Notes under the pieces: model-generated
What the model was told of the DNA's origin: nothing
What the model saw: the letters and a program-made list of their open reading frames with translations, nothing else
Database searches by the model: none
Part shown: in pieces, positions 54,234 to 63,746 of the stretch
Layout: every line of letters begins with the position of its first letter
How positions within the stretch are numbered: the first letter of the stretch is position 1
Source of the DNA: Candidatus Endomicrobiellum neotermitis
Lineage (GTDB): Bacteria > Elusimicrobiota > Endomicrobiia > Endomicrobiales > Endomicrobiaceae
Direction: 5' to 3'
Length of the DNA stretch: 64,000 nt
Assembly (NCBI GenBank): GCA_031282355.1
Contig: JAITDW010000001.1
Coordinates: 62,001-126,000 of the forward strand
Translations under genes and position numbers: made by a program

Positions 54234-55691
54234 TTAGATATTTGGATATTTATCTATATCAAACCCTGAAATTTTTTCAAAAGCATTAGCTACTTGGAAA
54301 AGTTTTTTATCAGATAAATGTGATCCCATGAAATGCATTCCTACAGGAATACCAGAATTAGAAAAACTATATGGAATTGTTATTCCTGGAAGTCCAGCAA
54401 TGTTTGCAGCCATGAGAAAAATATCACATTCTTCAGAAAGTTTATCACCAATTTTTACAGGCATTTGTAAAGTTGAAGGTGAGAATATAAAATCACATTT
54501 TTCATATGCAGTAGCAATTTGATTCATGAATAAAGTTCTCACTTTTTGAGCATGACAGTAATATTTATAATAATTTGCAGCACTCAATATATACGTACCA
54601 AATAAAATTCTCTTTTTTACTTCATATCCAAGAGATTCTGCACGTGATTTTGAATATTCATCATCAATATTTGTGCCATTTGAAGTTTTGTATCCATATC
54701 GGATTCCATCAAAAGTTGCAATATTTGCAGAAACTTCTGCACACATAATAACTTTATACAAAGCTGGAACATATTTATAAGACGGAATATCAATCTCAAT
54801 AATATTAGTGCCTTCAAGCCTAAGTTTATTTAAAGCCATATTAAAACATTCATTTATTTCATTATCTATTTTGTAATCAAAAATTTGTTTTGGAACTCCT
54901 ATTTTTACCATCTTTAGTATGTTTAAATCTATATTCTGCACATAGTTAATCTGTTCTAATGGTTCACAAATTGGATCTCTATAATCTTTTCCAGATATAA
55001 TACTTGCAAGTAAAGCTGCTTCTTTTACAGTTTTTGAAAACGTTCCTATTTGATCAAAAGAAGATGCTAAAGCACAAACTCCATACCTACTTATCAAGCC
55101 ATAAGAAGCTTTATACCCAACTACACCACAAAAACTAGCAGGCTGTCTTACTGATCCTCCTGTATCTGATCCAAGAGCAAGTGGCACCATACCACTACTC
55201 ACAGCTGCCGCGCTACCACCAGACGAACCGCCCGGAATATACTCAGTATTCCATGGATTTAGAGTTTTTTGGTAAGCTGATGTTTCAGTAGAACCACCCA
55301 TGGCAAATTCATCCATATTTGTTTTTCCTATAAAAATTGCACCTGCTCTTCTAAGTTTCTCTATAACAGTAGCATCGTAAGGAGATATATAGTTTTCAAG
55401 GTATTTAGATGCTGATGTCATAGTTTCATTTTTTATCATAATATTATCTTTTATAGCTATTGGTATTCCTTCAAGACTTCCGTATTTTGATGTTTCACAT
55501 TTCACTTTATTATCAACTTGCATTGCTTTGACTAAAGAGCATTCTTCATTTAACCTAAGAAATGCTTTCACAATAACATCTATTTTTTTTATGTTGTTAA
55601 AGCAAGACTTAATAATATTGGTACATTTTATTTCTCCAGAACATATTTTTGAACAAAGTTCTGTAATATTAATTTTTAGTTTTCTACTCAT
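54234..55691 (-). CDS. gatA: Aspartyl/glutamyl-tRNA(Asn/Gln) amidotransferase subunit A
   Basis: Glutaminase subunit supplying ammonia to GatB. The 485-residue amidase-signature protein shows IPIAIKDNI with the catalytic Lys, the glycine/serine-rich PGGSSGGSAAAVSSGM with the cis-Ser, and LGSDTGGSVRQPASFCGVVGYK with the nucleophilic Ser. Length is normal. Start follows the corA stop by 3 bases. Confidence 0.97.
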   Translation of the reverse strand: MSRKLKINITELCSKICSGEIKCTNIIKSCFNNIKKIDVIVKAFLRLNEECSLVKAMQVDNKVKCETSKYGSLEGIPIAIKDNIMIKNETMTSASKYLENYISPYDATVIEKLRRAGAIFIGKTNMDEFAMGGSTETSAYQKTLNPWNTEYIPGGSSGGSAAAVSSGMVPLALGSDTGGSVRQPASFCGVVGYKASYGLISRYGVCALASSFDQIGTFSKTVKEAALLASIISGKDYRDPICEPLEQINYVQNIDLNILKMVKIGVPKQIFDYKIDNEINECFNMALNKLRLEGTNIIEIDIPSYKYVPALYKVIMCAEVSANIATFDGIRYGYKTSNGTNIDDEYSKSRAESLGYEVKKRILFGTYILSAANYYKYYCHAQKVRTLFMNQIATAYEKCDFIFSPSTLQMPVKIGDKLSEECDIFLMAANIAGLPGITIPYSFSNSGIPVGMHFMGSHLSDKKLFQVANAFEKISGFDIDKYPNI

Positions 55692-55694
55692 AAT

Positions 55695-56687
55695 TTAAAA
55701 CCACTTTTTCTTTTTAAAATATATAAGCATAGCTATTATAGTAACTAACATTAAACTTACTGCAAAAAGCCACATACCTTTTTCACCAAAAATTTGTTTT
55801 TCAATAAATTTAACATTCATACCATAATAGCCAGATATAATAAGAACTGGCATAACAATCGTAGCTATTACTGTTAAAAACTTCATAACTTCAGTAAGTC
55901 TAACTGTGATGCTAGACATATAAACTTCAAGTAAATTTACAACCATTTGACTTCGCATTAATATGGACTGATTCATTGTAACACATTGCATATGAATATC
56001 TCTAAAATACACCAAATATTCTTTTGATATTAAATTATTGTTTGCTCTTGTAAAGTAAAAATATGTTGCTTGTTGTGGCTCAGCTATTTTTCTCATTGAA
56101 AAAATAACCTTTTTTGTGTCAAGAATTTCTTCCATAATTTCAGATTCTGGATCTTTTAGAATGTCATTTTCTAGATTCTCAATCTTATTATCAATTTTTT
56201 CTAATGTAAAACCATAACTAGAAACAACTTTATTAAAAATATTATAAAGCATATTTTCAAGACTTCTCATTTCAACTTGAGGTTTAGCTTTAACTTTTTC
56301 AAAAAGATTATCTAAGAAAAAGAGCTCTTCAGCATGTACAGTAACTATAAAATTTTTGCCTATAAAAATATTTAATTCGTAAATACTGTCTTCGAATTCT
56401 TTAAAGTAATGAGGCTTAAGCTGTATACCATGAATAGCCCCAAAAACATAACCATCAAACTCTTCCATTTTGGGATAATACTGAGGAAAAAGACAATCTT
56501 CTATTGACATTTCATGAAATTTGAAAAACTCTGAAAGAATGGTTGTTTCTTCTTGACTTAATTCATGGTTTTCTAAATATATATCAATCCAAGTAAGATC
56601 AGGTTTTCTATCACGATATTCTAAAATCTTTAATGCATCGTCATCAGCGTTAATTATACCATCAGTTAAATAAATTGCCTTTATCAT
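55695..56687 (-). CDS. corA: CorA-family magnesium/divalent-metal transporter
   Basis: A 330-residue protein with a large cytoplasmic alpha/beta and helical domain and two C-terminal membrane helices (about 265-285 and 303-323). The pore signature YGMNV occurs between them. This defines the CorA/MIT family; Mg is the likely substrate, though some members carry Co or Ni. It is inserted between gatC and gatA with 1- and 3-base gaps, so it must be co-transcribed with the amidotransferase genes. Confidence 0.93.
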   Translation of the reverse strand: MIKAIYLTDGIINADDDALKILEYRDRKPDLTWIDIYLENHELSQEETTILSEFFKFHEMSIEDCLFPQYYPKMEEFDGYVFGAIHGIQLKPHYFKEFEDSIYELNIFIGKNFIVTVHAEELFFLDNLFEKVKAKPQVEMRSLENMLYNIFNKVVSSYGFTLEKIDNKIENLENDILKDPESEIMEEILDTKKVIFSMRKIAEPQQATYFYFTRANNNLISKEYLVYFRDIHMQCVTMNQSILMRSQMVVNLLEVYMSSITVRLTEVMKFLTVIATIVMPVLIISGYYGMNVKFIEKQIFGEKGMWLFAVSLMLVTIIAMLIYFKKKKWF

Positions 56688-56688
56688 T

Positions 56689-56979
56689 TTAACTTTCTAT
56701 AACCTTTCGAATTTTATAAAAATTACCTTCTTTTTCAGGTGCAGCATTAAGTATTTGATTTATAACCTCATTCGAACACTTTTTTACGACATCCTCTCTC
56801 CAAATATTTCTCAATTTTGTAACATGAATTGTTGGTTCTAAATTATTTATATCTAATTCCAATAAAATTTTAACGTAATCAAGCATCTCGTTTATACTTT
56901 TAAGATATCTTTCTTTTTCTACATCATTAATAAATATTTTTGCAACAAAAGCAACATCATTGAGTTCACTTTTTAACAT
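56689..56979 (-). CDS. gatC: Aspartyl/glutamyl-tRNA(Asn/Gln) amidotransferase subunit C
   Basis: A small stabilising subunit of GatCAB, about 96 residues. The LNDVAFVAKIFINDVEKERYLKSINEMLDYVKILLELDINNLEPT stretch resembles the GatC N-terminal helices, and the tail VINQILNAAPEKEGNFYKIRKVIE matches the family's NAP-xxxG-xFxVPKVIE. The ATG at 56979, after AAAGGTG, is preferred to the upstream GTG. It is the first gene of the gat run. Confidence 0.88.
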   Translation of the reverse strand: MLKSELNDVAFVAKIFINDVEKERYLKSINEMLDYVKILLELDINNLEPTIHVTKLRNIWREDVVKKCSNEVINQILNAAPEKEGNFYKIRKVIES

Positions 56980-57018
56980 AGAGCACACCTTTAGAATTAT
57001 TTTTTTAAATATAAAACA

Positions 57019-59379
57019 CTACCTTAGTTTAATTCCTAAATCATTATCTAATTTTTTCAAGAATGCATTCACATCTTCATTAACTTCTTTATCTGTCAAT
57101 GTTTTTTCATTATCTTGGTAAGATAGCCTAAATGAATATCCGATTTTCCCCTCACCCAATTTATCATTGTTAGAATACACCGAAAACAATGAATATTCTT
57201 TTAAGATATTACTTGATTTAATAAAACCTTTAATGACATTTTCAATCATAGAAAATTGTAGTGATTTATCAGCAATTACTGCAATGTCTCTTTTTACAGC
57301 TGGGAATTTTGAATATGCCTTATAAGTTGGGATTGCAGTGTGCATGATATCATTAAATAGCTCTAAATCAATTTCGCAATAAAATACCTCATATTTCACG
57401 GAACTCGTGATTCTCGTGATTAAAGGAGTTAAAATACCGAACTGACCCACAGATTTTTCTTTATATAAAATAGCCGCGCTCTTACCAGAATGATAATAAT
57501 TCTGGGGATTTAAATTTTTATCAATTGTAAATTCATTACTAGGTAGAATACTTCTTATTATACCGCTTCCAAAATAAAAATCATATTTTGGATTAACATT
57601 TTGTTCTGACCATTTCCACCATTCTTCCCAAACATTTCCATACATTATCAATGCAAAAGTTTTTCGCTCTCCTAATTCATTAAAGATTTTACCATACTCA
57701 AATAATGTTATAGTTTTACAATCATGTTCAATATTAAGTAATAAATTTTTATAAAGTGCTGGTAATAACGATGGTCTTAAAACTTCATTTTCTTTAGAAG
57801 TGGGATTTATTATTTTATAGGAATAATTTAGCCCAAATTTACTTAATTCATTTTTCTCAGAAAAACTATAATTTAAAGCTTCACTAAAACCAAACGAATT
57901 TAATTTATTTCTAAATTCTTTAACTATAAAACGTGAAAATGAATTGTCCTTTCGCATACCTTCTTGTTTGTAATAAAATGTCTTATGAGATGGTATAAAA
58001 TCATAACCTTTAATTCTTGCAATTTCCTCGATTAAATCAATTTCTTCTTTTATATCATTACGCCATAAAGGAATATTACATAAAATTTTTTCACTATCAT
58101 ACATTACATCAATTCCAAGGAATTTTAAAATTGATAACATTTCTTCTTTTTCAATGTTATATCCAAGTATTCTAAATACCATTTCGGTTCTCAACTGTAT
58201 ACTTATTTGTGTACGTTTTGAGATTATTAAATCACTTCTTGACTCTAAATTACCACCAGCAATATCAATAATAAGATTTATAGCTCTCCATGATGCATAA
58301 TCAGACATGTCCCAATCCAAACCTCTTTCGAATCTATATGAAGAATCACTCGAAAGATTTAATCTTTTTGAAGTCATCCTTATTGAAGTTGCATCGAAAA
58401 TTGCACTTTCTAAAAATATGATTTTCGTTTTTTCATCAACACACGAATATTTTCCACCCATAATACCAGCAATTGAAATAGGTTTTATACCATCGGTTAC
58501 TACAAGCATATCAGAATCAAGTTTATATTCTATGCCATTAAGGGCTTTTATTTTTTCACAGTCATTAGCTTTTCTTACAACAATTTTTTCCCCTAAAAGT
58601 TTTGTTACATCAAAAACATGTAAAGGTTGCCCCAACTCAACCATAACATAGTTAGCTATATCAACAACATTATTTATAGGTTTTATTTTAGACTTTTCTA
58701 AAATTTCTGAAATCCATTTTGGAGATGATCCCACACTAACACCAGATATAATGCTTCCTACGTAACGAGAACATAAATTAGACATAACTTCGATTTTGTT
58801 GTGTCCTGATGTATTAAAAAGTTTTATAGAAGGGATAGATACTATTTTTTGTAGTTTTGCTCCTATTTCCCTAGCAATACCCAAATAACTTAAACAATCT
58901 CCTCTGTTAGTTGTAATTTCTACGTTAAATATCAAATCAAAATTATCAAAAATATTTTCAAGTGTGGTTCCAATTTTTGTATTTTTATCGAGGATTAAAA
59001 TACCTTCAGATTTTTCTTCAAGACCTAGATCAGCTTTAGAACATAACATTCCTTCAGATTTAATGTTCTTTATCTCAAGTTCTTTAATCTTTAAATTTCC
59101 ACGTAGTACTGCTCCTGTTTTTGCAAATAACACAACTTGTCCTACAACAATATTTTTCGCACCACATATTACAGAATAGCTATTTGAACCATCACTAACT
59201 TTGCACAAATAAAGTCTATCAGCATATGAATGCTTTTGCACATCTAAAATTTTTACAGCAATAACGTTACTTGGAATAACAACAGTCTCAATACCTACAG
59301 AGTTAAGTGTTAACTCAATGTCTTTAGGACTTAGATCAAAATTCATAAACTTCTTAAGCCATTTGTATGATATCTCCAT
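57019..59379 (-). CDS. pheT: Phenylalanyl-tRNA synthetase beta subunit
   Basis: A 786-residue subunit. It has the N-terminal EMAP-II/tRNA-binding domain (SYADRLYLCKVSDG, ICGAKNIVVGQVVLFAKTGAVL, SEGMLCSKADLGL) and B3/B4 domains including NNVVDIANYVMVELGQPLHVFD. The B5 domain, the catalytic-like core and a C-terminal ferredoxin-fold anticodon-binding domain (FPAVKRDIAVI) complete it. It follows pheS by 26 bases, the standard order. Confidence 0.96.
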   Translation of the reverse strand: MEISYKWLKKFMNFDLSPKDIELTLNSVGIETVVIPSNVIAVKILDVQKHSYADRLYLCKVSDGSNSYSVICGAKNIVVGQVVLFAKTGAVLRGNLKIKELEIKNIKSEGMLCSKADLGLEEKSEGILILDKNTKIGTTLENIFDNFDLIFNVEITTNRGDCLSYLGIAREIGAKLQKIVSIPSIKLFNTSGHNKIEVMSNLCSRYVGSIISGVSVGSSPKWISEILEKSKIKPINNVVDIANYVMVELGQPLHVFDVTKLLGEKIVVRKANDCEKIKALNGIEYKLDSDMLVVTDGIKPISIAGIMGGKYSCVDEKTKIIFLESAIFDATSIRMTSKRLNLSSDSSYRFERGLDWDMSDYASWRAINLIIDIAGGNLESRSDLIISKRTQISIQLRTEMVFRILGYNIEKEEMLSILKFLGIDVMYDSEKILCNIPLWRNDIKEEIDLIEEIARIKGYDFIPSHKTFYYKQEGMRKDNSFSRFIVKEFRNKLNSFGFSEALNYSFSEKNELSKFGLNYSYKIINPTSKENEVLRPSLLPALYKNLLLNIEHDCKTITLFEYGKIFNELGERKTFALIMYGNVWEEWWKWSEQNVNPKYDFYFGSGIIRSILPSNEFTIDKNLNPQNYYHSGKSAAILYKEKSVGQFGILTPLITRITSSVKYEVFYCEIDLELFNDIMHTAIPTYKAYSKFPAVKRDIAVIADKSLQFSMIENVIKGFIKSSNILKEYSLFSVYSNNDKLGEGKIGYSFRLSYQDNEKTLTDKEVNEDVNAFLKKLDNDLGIKLR

Positions 59380-59405
59380 TTTAACTACCTTTAAACCATT
59401 ATTAC

Positions 59406-60431
59406 CTATAAAAATTGTCTCAAAAATCTTAAATCATTTTCATATAGCAAACGTATATCATCTATTCCATATTTTAGCATAGCAATTCTTTCAACACCTA
59501 TCCCAAAAGCATATCCTGTATATTTTTCATAATCATAATTAACAGCTTTAAAAACGTTTGGGTGAACCATCCCGCACCCAAGTATTTCAATAAAACCAGA
59601 GTTTTTACATAACCTACAACCATTACCACAGCATGAAAAACATTGTATATCAATCTCTGCAGATGGTTCTGTAAATTGAAAATGGGATGGTCTAAAGCGA
59701 ATTTTCAAATTTGAACCAAAAAAAATATTAACAAATTCAGTAAGAATATATTTCAAATCTTTAAATGTCACACCTTTATCTACAGCTAATCCCTCAATTT
59801 GGTGAAACGTAGATGAGTGTGAAGCATCTGAGTTTTCATTTCTATAAACTCTTCCCGGTACAATAACTTTTACAGGTGGTTTTTGTTTTTCCATAATATG
59901 GATCTGACTTGGAGATGTATGTGTTCTAAGCAGTAAATTATCTGTATTTTCAATATAAAAAGTATCCTGAAAGTCTCTTGCAGGATGACCTTTAGGTATA
60001 TTTAATGCTTCAAAATTATACCAATCATTTTCTATTTCACAACCTTCAGCTGTAAAAAAACCAAGTGACCTAAAAACAGAAGTCATATCCTCTACAGTTT
60101 TTATGACAGGATGAAAACTACCCTTTGTAAAAGGAAAATAAAGACTCTGAGAACAATCCAATTTTTCGTTCTTTAATTTCTCATTGATTACAAATTTCTC
60201 AAGACTTTCTTTTCTCTTTTTAATCTCATTTTCAATAAACACTTTAGCTTTATTTGCTTGTGACCCTATTTTTTTTCTATCTTCAGTAGAATATCTGTAT
60301 ATGGATTTTAAAATGTGCGTTAGGATACTATTTTTACCAAGGTATTTAATTTTTATAATTTCAAGTTCTGTAATGTTAGAGCTGCTTATTTTCTTAGATG
60401 CTTCATCAATAATTTGCTCAATGTCATTCAC
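59406..60431 (-). CDS. pheS: Phenylalanyl-tRNA synthetase alpha subunit
   Basis: Catalytic subunit of PheRS. It has an N-terminal coiled-coil region (about 1-90), then class II motifs: FTKGSFHPVIKTVEDM, the FEALNIPKGHPARDFQDTFYI stretch, LLRTHTSPSQIH, GRVYRNENSDASHSSTFHQIEGLAVD, GCGMVHPNVF and GIGVERIAMLKYGIDDIR. The track begins at 60476; GTG at 60431, preceded by AAGGGG at 7-base spacing, gives the usual 341 residues. Confidence 0.96.
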   Translation of the reverse strand: MNDIEQIIDEASKKISSSNITELEIIKIKYLGKNSILTHILKSIYRYSTEDRKKIGSQANKAKVFIENEIKKRKESLEKFVINEKLKNEKLDCSQSLYFPFTKGSFHPVIKTVEDMTSVFRSLGFFTAEGCEIENDWYNFEALNIPKGHPARDFQDTFYIENTDNLLLRTHTSPSQIHIMEKQKPPVKVIVPGRVYRNENSDASHSSTFHQIEGLAVDKGVTFKDLKYILTEFVNIFFGSNLKIRFRPSHFQFTEPSAEIDIQCFSCCGNGCRLCKNSGFIEILGCGMVHPNVFKAVNYDYEKYTGYAFGIGVERIAMLKYGIDDIRLLYENDLRFLRQFL

Positions 60432-60579
60432 AAAAAAACCCCTTCTAAATACTTTTAAGTTAACAAATACACACATACAGATCTTTTATGAAAAAAAACG
60501 ACACATATATTTATTAAGAAGATCGAAGTATGAAAATTCTATGGATAATAAAGAACGACAAACTAACTGATATACTTAC

Positions 60580-60936
60580 TTATTGCTGCTCAACATTTTT
60601 TACAACGTTAACTAACTGCTTGAATGCACATTTATCATTTACTGCAATTTCCGCAAGCATTTTTCTATCTATAATAATATTTGATCTCTTAAGTCCAGAA
60701 ATGAATTTGCTATAAGAAACACCCTCCTCTCTTACTGCAGCATTAATACGAACCACCCAAAGTGATCTGAAATCTGCTTTTTTATCCTTCCTTCCTGTAT
60801 AGGAATAATTAAGAGATTTTTCTGCTTGTTGAACGACCATTCTCCAACGATTTTTTTTTGCTGCGTAAGACCCTTTTGCAAACCTAAAAATTTTTTTCTT
60901 TCTTTGTCTTGTGTATACAACACTTTTAGCACGCAT
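60580..60936 (-). CDS. rplT: 50S ribosomal protein L20
   Basis: A 118-residue ribosomal protein important for early 50S assembly. It begins MRAKSVVYTRQRKKKIFRFAKGSY and contains FRSLWVVRINAAVREEGVSYSKFISGLKRSNIIIDRKMLAEIAVND, matching L20 throughout. The track adds 10 residues; GAGG 7 bases before the ATG at 60936 fixes the start. It is in the infC-rpmI-rplT operon. Confidence 0.96.
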   Translation of the reverse strand: MRAKSVVYTRQRKKKIFRFAKGSYAAKKNRWRMVVQQAEKSLNYSYTGRKDKKADFRSLWVVRINAAVREEGVSYSKFISGLKRSNIIIDRKMLAEIAVNDKCAFKQLVNVVKNVEQQ

Positions 60937-60989
60937 ATCAAAATCCTCATTTTCATCATTATTCAAAATTTCTCAGACAAACTCTATTT

Positions 60990-61181
60990 CTAGAAACTAT
61001 AAGGCATTTTTTTCTTCATTGTTTTCATGTCAGCTTTAACAACTAAAACAGGTTTTCTAGACTTTCTATTTTGATTTCCAGAATCACCTGTTAAAAGATG
61101 TCTTTGACCTGGTTTTTTATATTTAACTTTACCTTTACTTGTCACTCTAAAACGTTTTTTCGCACCGCTATGTGTTTTCAT
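60990..61181 (-). CDS. rpmI: 50S ribosomal protein L35
   Basis: About 63 residues: MKTHSGAKKRFRVTSKGKVKYKKPGQRHLLTG with the basic tail typical of L35. Three in-frame ATGs cluster at the start; the one at 61181 has GGAG at 7-base spacing and is preferred over 61187 and 61196. It is between infC and rplT. Confidence 0.95.
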   Translation of the reverse strand: MKTHSGAKKRFRVTSKGKVKYKKPGQRHLLTGDSGNQNRKSRKPVLVVKADMKTMKKKMPYSF

Positions 61182-61259
61182 TTTCATACTCCACAAACTT
61201 CATCTTATGATAGTGGTAAAACAAAAAAAATCATACCACGTTATAACACTACTTTAATT

Positions 61260-61823
61260 TTAATCTTTTTTTGTTTTTTTTATTTTTTGGGGAATAAATG
61301 TTAAAAACAATCTTGTACCAATAACAGAAACTTTTCCCTCTGGACTCGCAATATCAACTAAAGAATCTTTTATTTTATCAATAATTTTATTTCCTAAATA
61401 TCTATGCTGCACTTCTCTTCCAGAGAACATCACTGTAACGCATACTTTATCCCCTTCTGTAATAAAATGCCTAGCACGTTTTATCTTAATATCTAAATCA
61501 TTTTTTCCTATCCTAGGCCTTATTCTTACTTCCTTAACATGTAAAACTTTGTGTTTTTTTCTTGACTCCTTTCCTTTTTTTTCTAGCTCATATTTGAACT
61601 TTGAAAAATTTATTATTTTACAAACCGGTGGAGTTGCATGCGGAGAAATTTCAACTAAATCTAAACCTTCAGATTGAGCTTTCGACAAAGCATCAGACAA
61701 CCTTAAAACACCAAACATCTTACCATCAGAGCCAATAAGTCTAACTTCGGGAACTTTGATAGAATAATTTATACGAAACTTTTTATCTTCGACAATTCCT
61801 CCTCTGGTACTTGAGATTCGCAT
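61260..61823 (-). CDS. infC: Translation initiation factor IF-3
   Basis: Factor that keeps 30S subunits free and monitors start-codon selection. The 187-residue protein contains RINYSIKVPEVRLIGSDGKMFGVLRLSDAL, AQSEGLDLVEISPHATPPVCKIINFSKFKYE, a basic linker and the C-terminal VKEVRIRPRIGKNDLDIKIKRARHFITEGDKVCVTVMFSGREVQH. The track uses ATG at 61823. An AGAGGAGG directly before an ATT codon at 61796 suggests another possible start giving 178 residues. AUU starts are known for infC and allow autoregulation, but the 1-base spacing is poor. Confidence 0.95.
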   Translation of the reverse strand: MRISSTRGGIVEDKKFRINYSIKVPEVRLIGSDGKMFGVLRLSDALSKAQSEGLDLVEISPHATPPVCKIINFSKFKYELEKKGKESRKKHKVLHVKEVRIRPRIGKNDLDIKIKRARHFITEGDKVCVTVMFSGREVQHRYLGNKIIDKIKDSLVDIASPEGKVSVIGTRLFLTFIPQKIKKTKKD

Positions 61824-61926
61824 CTCATAACCAAAACTCTTTAATTAATCATCATCAAAACAGCAAACAATCTCTCACTGAAAATTATTTATCAATAAAA
61901 ATTTCCGCTTTAACAAAACAGGTCTA

Positions 61927-61999
61927 TGGGCAGTGTAGGATTTGAACCTACGACCTCTTCCTTGTAGAGGAAATGCTCTCCCATCTGAGCTAACTGCCC
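61927..61999 (-). tRNA. tRNA-Val (anticodon TAC) with C33
   Basis: A 73-base cloverleaf: acceptor GGGCAGT/ACTGCCC, D-stem GCTC/GAGC, anticodon stem TTTCC/GGAAG (first pair U-G), loop TCTACAA and T-arm GTAGG-TTCAAAT-CCTAC. The discriminator is A and no CCA is encoded. Counting the loop as 32-38 gives anticodon TAC, hence valine, but position 33 is C instead of the near-universal U. It is either a true variant or a sequencing error. Confidence 0.88.
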
Positions 62000-62088
62000 C
62001 AGAACAAAAAATTAATGTACTTAAAACACAACACTTTTTTTACGATCGTAGGTTACAAAATTTATTCCATGGTGTCAATGATTATCTT

Positions 62089-63174
62089 TTATACATTGAA
62101 ATAAAATTTTATTATGTCACCATCTTTAACTAAATAATCCTTACCTTCATTTTTTAACAGCCCTGCATTTTTTAGTGTTTTCTCACTACCAAGTTTGTAT
62201 AGATCATTAAACTTCATAACTTTAGCACATATAAATCCTCTTCTAAAATCAGAATGTATACAACCTGCAGCTTCAGGAGCTAAACATCCTTTCTTTATAG
62301 TCCATGCTTTTACTTCATCACTTCCAACTGTAAAAAATGTTTCCAATTCAAGCAGATTATACCCTGACCTTATTAAACAATTTAAACTCTGTTTCTTTAA
62401 ATTTAAACTTTTACAGAAGATTTTTTGATCATTTTCTGACATTTTAGAAAGTTCTGCTTCAATTACTGCACATATACAAATTGAATTTATTCCTTCTTTT
62501 TTGAATTTTTCTTTTACGATTTTTGTGTAACTATTTTCCATTGATGGTAAGTCATTTTCTGATACGTTACAAACATATAAAACAGGTTTTGCAGTTATTA
62601 AAAATAAATCTTCTAACATTATTTTTTCATCATCACGAAGCTCAAAAGTTCTTGCTGGTTCCCCAGCATTTAAATGAGTCATTATTCTTAGCATAAATTC
62701 TTTTTTATTAGTATTTTTCTTGCGGTCGTCAGATTTAAATCCTTTTTCAAGTTTTTTTGTTACAGTTCCTATATCCGCTAAAATAAGTTCCGTATTCACA
62801 ATTTCTATATCCCTCAAAGGATCAACAATATCCATAACGTGTGCAGTTTTTTCACTTTCAAAACATCTTACCATGTGTATAATAGCAGCACTGTCTCTTA
62901 TATGAGCTAAAAATTGATTTCCTAACCCCTCACCATCAGATGCACCCTTTATAAGACCAGCAATATCTACAAACTCTACAATTGCTGGAATTTTTTTTTC
63001 AGGTTTATAAAGTTTTTCAAGAAAATCTAAACGTTCATCTGGGACTGCAATCATTTTTGTATTTGGGGCAATAGTACAAAAAGGATAATTTTCTGCTGCA
63101 ACGCAAGATTTTGTTATAGCATTGAACAACGTAGACTTTCCAACATTTGGCAACCCCACAATTCCAAGTTTCAT
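62089..63174 (-). CDS. ychF: Redox-regulated P-loop ATPase YchF/Ola1
   Basis: A 361-residue Obg-family ATPase that prefers ATP over GTP and binds ribosomes. The N-terminal GIVGLPNVGKSTLFNAIT, NYPFCTIAPN, DIAGLIKGASDGEGLGNQFL, a helical hairpin insertion and the C-terminal TGS domain (IRSGYNLLELETFFTVGSDEVKAWTIKKG onward) are all canonical. It is the first minus-strand gene before the divergent rpmE. Confidence 0.97.
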   Translation of the reverse strand: MKLGIVGLPNVGKSTLFNAITKSCVAAENYPFCTIAPNTKMIAVPDERLDFLEKLYKPEKKIPAIVEFVDIAGLIKGASDGEGLGNQFLAHIRDSAAIIHMVRCFESEKTAHVMDIVDPLRDIEIVNTELILADIGTVTKKLEKGFKSDDRKKNTNKKEFMLRIMTHLNAGEPARTFELRDDEKIMLEDLFLITAKPVLYVCNVSENDLPSMENSYTKIVKEKFKKEGINSICICAVIEAELSKMSENDQKIFCKSLNLKKQSLNCLIRSGYNLLELETFFTVGSDEVKAWTIKKGCLAPEAAGCIHSDFRRGFICAKVMKFNDLYKLGSEKTLKNAGLLKNEGKDYLVKDGDIIKFYFNV

Positions 63175-63408
63175 TATTATAACTCCTTAAAGTGGCAACA
63201 TGGCAAGGAAAAACACAACACGAAAAATGCTATATAAAATTAAAGTTGTTGTTAAAGTATTAGGATACAAAAAATTTATATAAAGTAAAAGACATAAAAC
63301 ATCTAGTGCTTAATTATGTTGTTTTTGAATTGATTAATTTTGAAAAATTTTGCACAATACATGTGTTGGTGTCAAAATATCAATTTAGTTTCAGCAAAGG
63401 ATAAAAAA

Positions 63409-63627
63409 ATGAAAGAAAAAATACACCCTGAATATGTTGATAGTACTGTTTTTTGTGCATGTGGTTATAGCTTTAAAACTCGATCTACGAAACCATCAAT
63501 AAAATTAGAAATATGTTCAAATTGTCATCCATTTTTTACAGGTAAGCAGAAGTTTATAGATACTGCTGGAAGAATTGAAAAATTTCAAAGACGGCTTACA
63601 AAAATTGCTAACAAAAACAACAAATAA
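63409..63627 (+). CDS. rpmE: 50S ribosomal protein L31 (zinc-binding type)
   Basis: A 72-residue ribosomal protein with [21 protein letters not shown] and [25 protein letters not shown]. The CxC and CxxC cysteines indicate the zinc-containing C+ form. The track starts 23 codons early; the ATG at 63409, with AAAGGA upstream, gives the family's normal N-terminus. prfA follows, a common pairing. Confidence 0.96.
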   Translation: MKEKIHPEYVDSTVFCACGYSFKTRSTKPSIKLEICSNCHPFFTGKQKFIDTAGRIEKFQRRLTKIANKNNK

Positions 63628-63746
63628 AATATTTGAAAGATGATTAAATTTATTTTTTGTTATATAGTGCTGTGTTTTGTTGCACAGATGTTTTATTATT
63701 TTTATTCGAAGAGGTGTTACGTTTTCAATATACAAAACGAAATGTT

